Source: Beroe forskalii | Taxonomy: Eukaryota > Ctenophora > Nuda > Beroida > Beroidae | Reading direction: 5' to 3' | Length of the DNA: 64,000 bases | Assembly: GCA_011033025.1 (NCBI GenBank) | Contig: WFMF01000444.1 | Coordinates: 83,342 to 147,341, forward strand | Part shown: one piece after another, positions 12,357 through 22,123 of the stretch | Position numbering within the stretch: the stretch's first letter is position 1 | Layout of the letters: each line of letters opens with the position of its first letter | Notes under the pieces: generated by a model | Database searches by the model: none | What the model saw: the letters and a program-made list of their open reading frames with translations, nothing else | What the model was told of the DNA's origin: nothing | Translations under genes and position numbers: made by a program

Positions 12357-12456
12357 AGATATTTGCAGAACTGAACAAGCTATAAGATATTTGCAGAACT
12401 GATAAGATATTTGCAGAACTGATAAGATATTTGCAGAACTGATAAGATATTTGCAT
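12357..12456 (-). repeat. 20-bp tandem repeats at the 5' end of the half-LINE
   Basis: Five imperfect copies of a 20-base unit, AACTGATAAGATATTTGCAG, at the end of the element upstream of its ORF. Tandem 5' monomers act as promoters in some LINEs; that role is inference here. Confidence 0.7.
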
Positions 12457-12463
12457 AATGCGG

Positions 12464-12825
12464 GTAAGCCTTGTCGGTTTACCCATGAAACCCAAGATGT
12501 AGAGTTTTCTTCGGATGTTGTCCATTCGTAGGTAATGTTCCCATACAGCTGCCGCGTAGAAGATGGCAGGGAGACTCGTGATCATGTAACCGATGACCAC
12601 CTCCATCATCATGTGGAAATTACAAAACGTCTTGTGGGTCTTTCTGGACCGTGTGTCCTTGATGAAGGGCATGGCCTTGTAGGCTACACGGTGGTACTCC
12701 TCGTAGAGGACTTGTGACTGGATGTGGCCTTCCATGAGGATTACGTGCACTAGGTCAGTGTACTTCAGGATTGTCTCCTGAATTTCAATCCTTTGTTGTG
12801 TCTTCTCCTCATCTACATTCTACCC
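12464..12825 (-). pseudogene. Unidentified protein-like fragment (copy A)
   Basis: Open for about 115 codons on the - strand, including KDTRSRKTHKTFCNFHMMME and AAVWEHYLRMDNIRRKL. A second open version lies in copy B (30790-31170) and a shorter broken one at about 13925-14050. By my hand alignment of A and B, about 19 replacement and 6 silent changes occur over roughly 110 codons. That is what drift gives, not selection for protein. I do not recognise the family. It could be an old captured exon or part of a mobile element. Confidence 0.4.
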
Positions 12826-12847
12826 TTTCAGCCTTATCCTCATTCGT

Positions 12848-14960
12848 CGAGGTTTCAGGGGCTGGAACTTGTTGTTCCGAATGATGGAAAGTAAAAAAGA
12901 AAAGGAAAGAAAAACAGAAAAATAACAGATTTGAAAAGAAAAAAAAGAAAAAAGCAGAGAAACAAAAAAGAAAAGGAATGAAGATGGTAGAATTGAAAAT
13001 GAAGGTAAAAGCAGTCATGTTGCAATAACAGCCATATTGCAAATATGCTCAAAATTTCCCCGCCCCCGCCTTAGCTCGATCTTGTCTTGCCTCCTAATTC
13101 CGATTCTTTCTATATCTTGTTTCTTCTGAGTAATCTATGATATAGTATAGAAATAGATTATATTCTAAACTATACTAAACACTTTTTTAAATCTTTTGAT
13201 TTACTTTATTATGGAACTGCAGATCATTATATTAATTAATCTTTCTTAAATGTGTCTGGATGTTATAATCAGTAACAGTTTCACCTCGTGGATTTATGGT
13301 CATATATGGGTTGATTTTGTTGAGTTCCGTGTCTGATTTGATCTTTGTTTCTTTGTAAGTATGTGGTGGTTCTAGGCAAACATCTGCAATGGACAGGATA
13401 ATATTATATGTATGGCTCCTGCTGGAGTGCTGGTTACCGCTCTGGTTACCGCTCATCACTTGAGTAGGTTGAGTTTAGAGAAAACTGAAAGAGGTGTTTG
13501 CAGTGTAAAGTAAAAACAAATTCAGAGGAATAATATATCCTACCTAGGTCACGTGATCAGGGTGTGGTGGTTAGTAGGGGTCGTGTAATGGCTATACTGC
13601 CGTGTTATATCAAAACACTGATATTGTAATGACGATGGCGTCGGGGCTATGGAATCAGGTGATTCCTGACTGGGAGGGCTGCCACAGCGCGCAGCAAAGC
13701 CGCGCGCTGAAACAGTAAAGTACGATAAATAACATCTTCATCTCTTTGATAGAAATTTTGCCCATAGACAAAAGGTGTGGGTTTCCGTATTGTTGATATG
13801 GACAAACGGTCCTTCTGGCCTGTGTCCCCGCGTTGCTCGGCCCATTCTCGTCGCCAATGTTGTCTTCGCCGCTCATAGCTTTTGGTAGTTCAAATTGAAG
13901 TCCGAGATGGTGTATAACAGAATTGAATAAATTACAGTTTTCTTCGGATGTCCATCCGCAGATAGTGTTCCAATACCGCTGCAGCGTGGAAGAGGGCAGG
14001 GATCTCGTGAACATGTGAGCATTGACCACCTCCATCATCATGTGGAAATTAAAAATTTCCTAAATTTCAATCATTCGTCGAGGTTTCAGGGACTGGAACT
14101 TGTTGTTCCGAATGATGGAAAGCAAAAAAGAAAAGGAAAGAAAAAATAGAAAAATAACAGATTTGAAAAGAATAAAAGAAAAAGGGTGAATAACAAAAAA
14201 AGAAAAGGAATGAAGATGGTAGAATTGAAAATAAAGGTAACAGCAGCCATGTTGCAATAACAGCCATATTGCAAATATGAACAAAATTTCCCCGTCCCCG
14301 CATTAGCTCGATCTTGTCTTGCCTCCTAATTCTGATTCTTTCTATATCTTGTTTCTTCTGAGTAATCTATGATATAGTATAGAAATAGATATTCTGAACT
14401 ATACTCAACACTTTTTTCAATCTTTTGATTTACTTTATATAGAACTGCAATTTGCAGATCATTATATTAATTAATTTTTCTTAAATGTGTCTGGATGTTG
14501 CAATCAGTAACAGTTTCACCACGTGGATTGATTGTCATATATGGGTTGATTTTATGGAGTTCCGTGTCTGATTTGATCTTTGTTTCTTTGTAAGTATGTG
14601 GTGGTTCTAGGCAAACATCTGCAATGGACAGGATAATATATGTATGGCCACTACTGGACTGCTGGTTACCGCTCTGGTTACCGCTCATCACTTGAGTAGG
14701 TTGAGTTTAGAGAAAACTGAAAGAGGTGTTTGCAGTGTAAAGTAAAAACAAATTCAGAGGAATAATATATCCTACCTAGGTCACGTGATCAGGGTGTGGT
14801 GGTTATTAGGGGTCGTGTTATGGCTATACTGTCGTGGTATATCAAAACACTGATATTGTAATGACGATGGCGTCGGGGCTATGGAATCAGGTGATTCCTG
14901 ACTAGGAAGGTTGCCACAGCGCGCAGCAAAGCCGCGCGCCGAAGCGGTAAAGTATCTTAA
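12848..14960 (+). repeat. 1234-bp tandem duplication present only in copy A
   Basis: The block starting CGAGGTTTCAGGGGCTGG at 12848 recurs at 14082 as CGAGGTTTCAGGGACTGG. The block end with GCGCGCAGCAAAGCCGCGCG recurs at the same spacing (about 13686 and 14920). Copy B has a single version (about 31192-32680, inflated by an insertion). The block holds the A/G-rich tract and a stretch around TGGTTACCGCTCTGGTTACC, but no gene I can support. Confidence 0.8.
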
Positions 14961-16260
14961 TTATAATTTCGTAAGAGCACGTGAATTATGTCTGTCTGTG
15001 CCGCCGTACACAATTAAAATTCGAGCTTGCCAAGAAAATATTAAGGAAAACGAAGGCTAAACAGGGCTAAGTCGCGCCGTTGCTATGGATACACGTATTC
15101 TGCACGTGCAGATTATGATCAGTTCTATGCGAGTGCTTTCTGATACGTTGTTGACTGCTGCATTGTAGCGTTTGATAGAACGGCCTGTTTACTGTTTTTC
15201 ATTTGAAATTCAAGATCTGAAGATAAAGGACGGGTATGGCTGGCATCGTGGAGGCTATTTCCGATAGCATCTCTTCATTAATCTGTGGCCGACGTCGGTC
15301 GATTTAAATCAATGCTGAGTTGATGATAACGGAAAAATGTTAATTGAGAGAAATTTAAGGTTGGCTAGAATCAAATTGAATCGAATTTGGGCATAGCACA
15401 TTGCGAATTTGGAGGACTGCTCTTGGCGTGAATCAATGCTTAATTCAACGTTCAGTATGAGTACGATACTCGGTTTTAATTTTCAGATTTAACTTCATCA
15501 TACAAGAGCAAATTATAACAATCACAACTTGCCCGGTCCAGCATTATGATTATTAAAAGTAACCAACGAATTATGTTAAATTTGCTCCTGCCTCCTTCAT
15601 AAACTTTTTGTGAGCTTATTATTTGATTCTGTATTATCTAGCAGGCCCAACGGGCATTTCTAGTGATACATAACAGTGCTGGGTGATGAATAATAAGACG
15701 ATATAACACATTCATTTTGATATATCGTCAATAAATTGGTAATTAGATAAACTTATGAATTTAACTTGTGTACCTCCTCGGGTACAGTGCCCACTCTTTG
15801 TTCTTTCATTTCTTTGTGATAACATGATCATTGAAAAAGTCTTCCTTCATAGCATCAATTAATTGAGCTCCTAGTTAACTCTTTCTTAGTAGTTATATGT
15901 GGCATTTTTCATGTGTATTTTTTCATCTGCAATGAACAGGATCTTATATAGTAATTAGCAATATGTATGGTGATGAATGATAAAACGAAGTAGCACATTC
16001 ACTGTGATATCCTATCAGGTTAAAAATATTAGAGAAACTTATGAATGTTACCTTTACAGCTGCTCCTCGAGTGCAGCTGCTGCACCTTCACTCTCTTCAA
16101 ACCTTCTTGCAACAAAACAATGGTCAATGACTCTCAAATCTCCATTACATAGCTCTTCTAGCTTGTGTCTCCAGTCCTTTTCTGGACTAAAAGAAGATAT
16201 TGTTGTCATAGTAACAATCTCCGTTTTCAAAGAATATTGTTTTGTAGTCAGAGTTACAAT
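14960..16260. other. Non-coding stretch upstream of flotillin exons
   Basis: No exon recognised, including none of the earlier flotillin exons. A block at 15700-16000 (GCTGGGTGATGAAT...AATTAATTGAGCTCCTA) matches copy B at 32695-32900, and part of it recurs internally at 15960-16030. Presumably part of a long flotillin intron or intergenic DNA. Confidence 0.5.
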
Positions 16261-16269
16261 TTCGCGCCA

Positions 16270-16735
16270 ATAATTACTGTCCAGTGTCCGTTGTCATGTG
16301 ACCAGTAGTCAGTGCTCATGTGACCTCTCCGTTGTAATGTGATTATGTTGTAATTTGACCAGTACGTTGTCATGTGACCAATCCGTTGTCATGTGACCAG
16401 TTCGTTGTCATGTGACCAGTATGTTGTCATGTGACCAGTACGTTGTTATGTGACCAGTATGTTGTCATGTGACCAGTATGTTGTCATGTGACCAGTATGT
16501 TGTCATGTGACCAGTATGTTGTCATGTGACCAGTATGTTGTCATGTGACCAGTATGTTGTCATGTGACCAGTACCGTTTCATGTGACCAGTAGGTTGTCA
16601 TGTGACCAGTACGTTGTTATGTGACCAGTATGTTGTCATGTGACCAGTATGTTGTCATGTGACCAGTATGTTGTCATGTGACCATTACGGTGTCATGTGA
16701 CCAGTTCGTTGTCATGTGACCATTACGTTGTCACG
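16270..16735 (+). repeat. 19-bp minisatellite, about 23 units (copy A)
   Basis: Head-to-tail copies of ATGTTGTCATGTGACCAGT with scattered changes (CG for TG, CATTACG for CAGTATG). The period is 19 bases by direct counting. The array ends about 20 bases before the 3' splice site of the first flotillin exon. Copy B has a much shorter array at 33340-33545. Units are contiguous and have no unique spacers, so this is not CRISPR. Confidence 0.9.
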
Positions 16736-16758
16736 GTAACAACTCCCGAATCTTGCAG

Positions 16759-17614
16759 TTGATTGGTTCCGCGGAAGCGTATCAGATCGAGGCTCTTGGT
16801 AAGGCTGAGGCAGAGCAGATGAGTCAGAAGGCAGCTGCTTACAATCAGTACGGAGATGCGGCTATCATGTCACTTATTCTGGAGAGTCTACCTAAGGTGG
16901 GTTAGATTTGAAAAAAATCCCACCTGCTTTTCCTTGAGTCTTAAGCCCCTTAAATCCATGGAAAGTCGCCTCTGTGAATCCCTCTGTTTTACCCCTCGCA
17001 GTTTCCTTTCATAGTTCTTCTTGAAATATTAAAATCTTCTTGATACCCGTTACATTGAGGATGCACCTTATCCATTTTCTGATCCATACACCCCATTAAA
17101 ATTGACTGATAACCCCTCCCTCAGATCGCTGCTGAAGTGGCTAGTCCGCTCAATAAGATCGAGGATATCGTGATAACGAGCGGAAACGACGGTTCCGTGT
17201 CCTCGGAAGTAACGAAGCTCCTTGCGCAGCTTCCTCCCTCCGTGCAGGCCCTCACTGGACTCGATCTAACTAAGGTGAGGGAATTATAAGCTTTCAGTCG
17301 TGAATTACATCAGATTGTGGGGGGCGCTTAGCGCACATTGCGTTTGACACCACCTGACATATAGACATCACATAGAGGAGTAGGCAGTAGGCACACCCGA
17401 TTAAAATATGACCTCATCACTGATATTAGAACTACAGTACTGCATTATACTGTACGAATTGCTGAAGCGAAAAAATTGTGAACGGTGGCCGGAGGCCACG
17501 GGCCCTGCTAGTATTAATAAGACATTGAAATTTCTAATTTTACCTTGCTAGGATTAACGCATTGTTCCCCTCTTTCAGGCTCTGGAACAAATCCCTGGAG
17601 TAACCAAAGCTTAA
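16759..17614 (+). CDS. FLOT2: Flotillin-2-like, three C-terminal exons (copy A)
   Basis: Exons 16759-16896, 17125-17274 and 17579-17614, all joined in phase 0 with AG/GT borders, encode 107 residues and a TAA stop. The first exon carries the flotillin heptad-like segment (IEALGKAEAEQM, AAAYNQYGDAAIMSLILESL). The second carries IAAEVASPLNKIEDIV and SSEVTKLLAQLPPSVQALTG, which match the end of animal flotillin-2, a membrane-microdomain scaffold at the plasma membrane and endosomes. The third gives a short tail ending GVTKA. The SPFH domain and most of the coiled coil are missing. They must lie outside the window (left) or be absent. All differences from copy B are synonymous. Confidence 0.85.
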
Positions 17615-17639
17615 AGTAGTGATATCATCCTTCCAACCC

Positions 17640-17830
17640 GCCTGACATGATGCCCTTTCTCGTGGTGATGTCATCAAGTAACGCGTTATGCGTGAAGTGA
17701 CGCGTTATTCATTGCGTGGAGTTACGCGTTTTGCTGCATAAGGCGTTACTATACGCGTAACTTATGCGTGATGCAACGCGTTTTGCGTGATGCATCGCGT
17801 GACGTAACGCGTAATGCGTGACTTCACCAC
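17640..17830. repeat. CpG-rich ACGCGT repeat cluster after the flotillin stop
   Basis: Degenerate tandem copies of (T)AACGCGTTATGCGTGA, with the palindrome ACGCGT occurring about six times in 190 bases of otherwise AT-rich DNA. Copy B has the equivalent at about 34370-34520 with a changed unit in the middle. It could be 3' UTR or downstream intergenic DNA. Confidence 0.7.
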
Positions 17831-18071
17831 GGTCGACGCACAGAAAGACTCATGTTTATTCCTTCAAGGGCCCACATTGTACGCTATCCTGCAGTCAAGC
17901 ACTCAATACTTCCGGTTATTGATAGGGAACTACGCACTACAGTTCTTATTCACTCAAGACAAAAGTATCGTTATTTCGTTTTTTCTTTCCATTTTTGGTC
18001 TCCTTGGCCTTTTACCGCTTAAAATGTGAATTATCTTTTAGTACTTGGCAAGTGCTTTCATAAATTAGTGA

Positions 18072-18251
18072 GGTGGTTTCATCGTTCCGCGTCGATCAAA
18101 TGGATTGATCAAATGAAAAACGCGCACAACACACTTTTCTGAAGACATTCGCGCAAAAAAGCAAGCAAGCGCGATTGTGTGCCATTTTCAATTTCATTTG
18201 ATCATTTCATTTGATCAGTTCATTCGATCGACGCGTAACGATGCAGGTGCC
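18072..18251. mobile_element. 180-bp TIR element with TGA target duplication, copy A only
   Basis: Copy B reads ATTAGTGATGTTTAC where copy A reads ATTAGTGA, then this block, then TGATGTTTAC, so TGA is duplicated (18069-18071 and 18252-18254). The ends form an inverted repeat of about 45 bases containing CATCGTT-C/A-CGCGTCGATC. A 3-bp duplication and GG...CC ends resemble PIF/Harbinger-type MITEs, although the target is TGA where TWA would be usual. No ORF. Confidence 0.85.
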
Positions 18252-18464
18252 TGATGTTTACTTCATGTCTTTGGAATGTGCAGTGGAATCTGGAACATTG
18301 TTCTTGTTCTGGTCTTTCCGTGGGGTCCGCATTTATCTTTTTTTAAATGTCAATTTTATTCTTATCTCCATTTGTAAAGGACTGCGTAGCGATATGATAA
18401 TATTCAATATTAGTGAAAAGCAGATTTTGATATTCATTCCGAAAAATATGTAAGGGCTGGTCAC

Positions 18465-18605
18465 GCAGTATTTTTCACATATTTTAAGTGCGCGGCACAA
18501 CAAACTGACGCAAGCCCCTAATTCCGCATCAAAATGGCATTTTAAGCAATGGCATTTTAAGCAAAATCCCCCTCAGCGCTATGCGCCCAATATATGTGAA
18601 AACTG
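18465..18605. mobile_element. MITE, family with CACATATTTTAAGTGCGCGG ends
   Basis: Starts GCAGTATTTTTCACATATTT and ends with the degraded inverse (ATATATGTGAAAACTGC). Relatives: 34989-35163 (copy B) and 40386-40685. Left ends carry TTTTAAGTGCGCGGCAC; the right end of the 40.4 kb member carries the exact inverse. Confidence 0.7.
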
Positions 18606-18946
18606 CATGGTGGGCTTATTCTTTGCAGTGTAAAGTTCAAATTTTGTCACCTATTTCTCATTTCTCCTGCATACAGTACTCATTCAAATTTAACTCAATA
18701 ACTCATTGTCAAATGTAAAAATATTTATCCGTTCTTGGCCGGTTATGTCATTTTTCTACAGTAGTTAACAGAGTTTTCCTGGCTTCTTCTCTGTCGTTGT
18801 CCCCAGACGAACTTTTTATTATTCCGAATTATCGATAATCTGTGCAGGTCTTTTGATTGAAATGGAGGGTCTATAATGACGCGCCATTTACATCTGCACG
18901 TTTGCACGTGCAGGCACGCACTGCGTTACATTGGATTTGGTGCCGC

Positions 18947-19088
18947 TCACAGCAGAGAAAGATTCTGAAATTTCCACCGATATGGAATTTGTACGTACGT
19001 GACATTGATCTTACGGTACAATCACTTTCACACACATCAGTGTGCGCGAATGGGAAATCTCAGAATCTTTTTCGGGAAATAATCTGTG
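18947..19088. repeat. Foldback sequence
   Basis: CTCACAGCAGAGAAAGATTC on the left is answered by GAATCTTTTTCGGGAAATAA and then CTGTG on the right, with AAATTTCC/GGGAAAT also paired. It is conserved in copy B at about 35490-35645. Probably a small non-autonomous element. Confidence 0.5.
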
Positions 19089-19497
19089 AAAGGATGTCCC
19101 TAATTCGATCGATCAAAATGCACAATATTAAGTATATTATACGGTAATAATATGATATTTTGATTTCGGATATATTTACGGATAAGGATATTTTCGATGC
19201 TTTTATTAAGAAATAGCAGTTTACAACTCTTCTTTTGTTATTTAGAATTATACTACTGAAATACTACAGATAACAATAAGAAATAGAATCCTGCATTAAT
19301 TATTAATAATTTTAAGAATATGTATAGTTGTTATTGAATGTGGTAATAACTGTTGTAACATACTTGTAATAATGCTTTTCCTGCTTTTAAATTAAGAATC
19401 GAGAGGAAGAAAATTTAATTTAGTTATGAGTACTGAAAATTTCTGAGTTTTGGGCATTGTAGTGAACTTTAAATAATCTCTCGATTTGATTGGCCGT

Positions 19498-19690
19498 TAC
19501 TGTAGTGTCTCGACCTCTTGAGACGCGCCTCATTATGAATACGCCGCGCGTGGGTACTTTTTGCAGCGCGCAATAGCGTGCAACTGTGATTTTCATTGAT
19601 AATAGACATGCGCGCTGTAACGCACCGCAAAAAGTATCCAAGCGCGGCGTAATACACTGCGCCTCAAAAGGTCGAGAAACCGGAGTTATG
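19498..19690. mobile_element. Foldback MITE with CpG-rich inner stem
   Basis: Left arm TCTCGACCTCTTGAGACGCG and right arm CGCCTCAAAAGGTCGAGA form an outer stem. CGCCGCGCG...TTTTTGCAGCGCGC and GCGCGCTGTAACGC...AAGCGCGGCG form an inner stem. Nearly the whole element can pair with itself. The copy B version is at about 36062-36270. Confidence 0.75.
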
Positions 19691-20030
19691 CACATCATAC
19701 ATACTTTCTTGAATTAAACACAATAGAGATCTTTGAATTACTGATTAATAATGTCTTACTTTTGTGTACTGTGTATGAAACATGAATATTTTTAAATTAG
19801 TTACGAAGCATTGGTCGGTATAGAAATAGAAAGGCACGTCAATCTGTATTTTGTGTGTTAAACTAATCATGTATCAATTGATTCACCTTCAAATACTCTG
19901 TAGTTGTACAAAAGCATGAATTTTTCTGCATTACCTTCCTAATCCTAGCCTGAATAGAAATAAAGAAAAATGCCAAATTTTTTTAGTCAAGTCATTCAAG
20001 TCAGTTTTGTCTGCACACAATTATGCGTGA

Positions 20031-20204
20031 CGCATATGTGTGCAGACCGCGACCGCTCGATTGACAGAGGCATCGATAAAGACGCGCGGATTTCCTCTGC
20101 GCGCTTCAACTTTCTATACAAATTCCGTCTAAAGACCTAAAGTACACAGTTCATGCGCGTCTCTATCGAGCCCTTTTTCAATCGAGCGGTCTGAACACAT
20201 ATAG
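20031..20204. mobile_element. MITE, family with CATATGTGTGCAGACCGC ends (copy A)
   Basis: Inverted ends: CGCATATGTGTGCAGACCGC with CGCTCGATTGACAG inside, answered by TCAATCGAGCGGTCTGAACA. Relatives: about 36570-36985 (copy B, interrupted by another element), 40101-40243 and 46333-46414. No ORF. Confidence 0.8.
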
Positions 20205-20260
20205 GTCAGGTCGGTCAACTTCAAGTTAGTCAAGCCAAATCAGTCAAGTTAGTAGGATGT

Positions 20261-20652
20261 AAGGGGCCATCCAGAAATGAGCTTGGGTATGTATGTATGT
20301 TTTGGAAATAATGAGGTAGTATGTATGTAGGTTTGCAAAATGATGAGCTCATCACTTAGAGGCAAAATTTTGACATCAACCACCTCTTATAAAATTGGAC
20401 CATAGTCCATACCGCTGCACTGAATCAAGGCTAGAAGAAATCAAAATTAGCAACATCTAAGTTAGATGATCTAATTTAAATTGCAGTAGTGACGTCACTT
20501 CAGCCTTTCAAATTGAATGTGTGACGTCACATAATTCTTGAAATGATGAGATGAGGTTGGTGTATGTATGTATCTTTCCCAAATGATGAGGTAGTATGTA
20601 TGTTTGTTCAAAAAATGCCGATTTTTGATGAGCTAATTTCTGGATGGCCCCT
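20261..20652. mobile_element. TIR element with AAGGGGCCATCCAGAAAT ends (copy A)
   Basis: Inverted ends of about 27 bases starting AAGGGGCCATCCAGAAAT and continuing AGCTCATCA. The interior holds GTATGTATGTATG runs and two TGACGTCA-type motifs, no ORF. Target duplication not clear. The copy B version is at 37042-37439. Confidence 0.75.
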
Positions 20653-20659
20653 TGCCCTA

Positions 20660-22123
20660 CCCTAGGGGGAGTGGGTGTTTTCAAATGATTACGCCTACGG
20701 GGTAATACTAATACAATTACAAGGAGGGGGTTGATAATGATTATGTATTCAAATTCAAGTTATTCAATTTTCTACCCAGTCCCAAATTCTCGGTATTATT
20801 TTGCAAAATTTTCAGAAAAACGGCTCAAAAGCAACATTGGGTCGGTCTCCCACTAAGAGTAAGAGAGCCTTGATTATCTATGACAATGACGTCCCTCAGA
20901 AACACGTAATCAAGCACATCTATCGCTGGATTTAGGGTCAGGATTTGTTAGGTTCACGGCAAGGACTAACGTTAAAACTCTAGTTCTACTTCTATGGTAC
21001 CTAAAAATTGACGTTTTGATCTGGGGCGTCACTCAGAGCCGTTTATATGGGAGACCTACCCAACATAATCAGCAAAATTTTTCAATACTTTCTTCAATAT
21101 TTTCACAAAAATTGATCACTTAAAAGAATCCCTTAGAGCATGAAATAATTACGTCTTTCAAATTAATTCTGACTAAACACTAGTTTTGCACGAGGTGTGC
21201 TTTAAAGAGTTTAAGTCATAACCGTAATAATTGATAAGCGTATGTAAATAATGAAAAGCTCAGCTTACGAACTTAATTACTTTTAGATGGAATTGAATTA
21301 ATAAGTGAAAACGCCCAAACTATGCTCAGCTTACGAACATTTACTTTTAGATGGAATTGAATTAATAAGTGAAAACGCCCAAACTATGCTCAGCAGTAGT
21401 ACCACCTGGCTCAATAAGAGGGAGTCTATTCGCTTTTTTGTGTTGATTTCCGAAAAACAAAACAGCGTTTTGCCATGATTGGAGAGGATTGAATTATAAG
21501 AGAAACAAAAAATTGCAACGTGCTCTTTCGTCCAACTTTCAGAGTCTTCATAATCATAAAGTGCACTGCAGAAGGCGGATTCTTTATAAAAGGGAAATTC
21601 TTATAATAATTTTATTCATTGCTAATCTTTTCACAACTTTTGATTGCACCAGCTGAGAGTGAGATCATTTATCCAGGGCGTGAAAAACAAAGGAAAAAAG
21701 ACCGGCTATGATTAAAGAAAGTTGAACTTTGTTAGCAACCGAACAAAAAATGTGCTTTAAATAGTTGAGCTCGTAGCCTTAACTTCAATTATCGTTTAGT
21801 TTCACTTAGCTAGGGTTTTTTACAACAAGGGGGGGGGGTGTTCGATAATAGACTTAATCTTCGCTAAATTTTAGCTCGGGGAATAGGATGATTTGCTGTG
21901 ATTGACATGAAACTGTAAGACACTTGCAAGTTTAACTTGACCCTAGCCTATAACTTATTATGAGCCGTATGCAAAAAATTTTTTGATTAATTGGTATTTG
22001 GAATGTCCAAGAAAATTTATTTATAAAAAGCATCCTTCGTGGCATTTTCCTCCTACAAGTTTAATCTACTTCTGCCGTGTAGTTTTATAATTTTCATGAG
22101 ATGTCAAGAGTCATCTAACGCCG
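20660..22123. other. Non-coding end of copy A
   Basis: Closely matched by 37440-38924. Within it, 21253-21392 is a tandem pair of about 70-bp units containing TTTTAGATGGAATTGAATTA and GAAAACGCCCAAACTATGCTC. A 115-codon open frame in copy B (37517-37864) is broken here by a small deletion near 20935, so I do not call a gene. Confidence 0.6.

Larger units (their letters stand above)
10982..12456 (-). mobile_element. ORF1-only LINE insertion ('half-LINE'), absent from copy B
   Basis: Copy B has the uninterrupted sequence GAGTTCATAATGCGGG (about 30803), while copy A has this 1.47 kb block between GAGTTCAT and AATGCGGG. On the - strand the block starts with five 20-bp repeats, then carries one long ORF (11396-12265). 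It ends with a CG-rich hairpin (CGCCC-AGT-GGGCG read on +, near 11000) followed by a short CAATCAAATCAATCA tail. A 3' hairpin followed by short tandem repeats is typical of L2/CR1-like LINEs. No reverse transcriptase is present. Only a 3-bp CAT flanks both ends. Confidence 0.75.
5812..22123 (+). repeat. Long direct repeat, copy A (partner 23571-38924)
   Basis: From the segment starting ATCTCTTGAGTTACAC to the end GTCATCTAACGCCG the sequence is matched in the same orientation by 23571-38924. Identity is high, broken by small indels and several large insertions: A carries extra blocks at 10982-12456, about 13.7-14.95 kb and 18072-18251, and B carries others. Homology stops abruptly at both ends. 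Between about 6.3 and 8.3 kb the copies also differ in the order of internal repeat blocks. Confidence 0.9.

Noticed and set aside
11348..12374. Three + strand frames of 118-188 codons opposite the LINE ORF1
   Set aside because: Shadows of the - strand ORF1, which alone has family-like motifs and a matching element structure.
12809..13052. Phe/Leu/Ser-rich - strand frames here and at 14060-14303, 31151-31403 and 10621-10887
   Set aside because: Translations of an A/G-rich tract; the apparent membrane protein is a low-complexity artefact.
16270..16735. CRISPR-like regular repeats
   Set aside because: Units are contiguous 19-mers without spacers, in an animal genome, next to flotillin exons.
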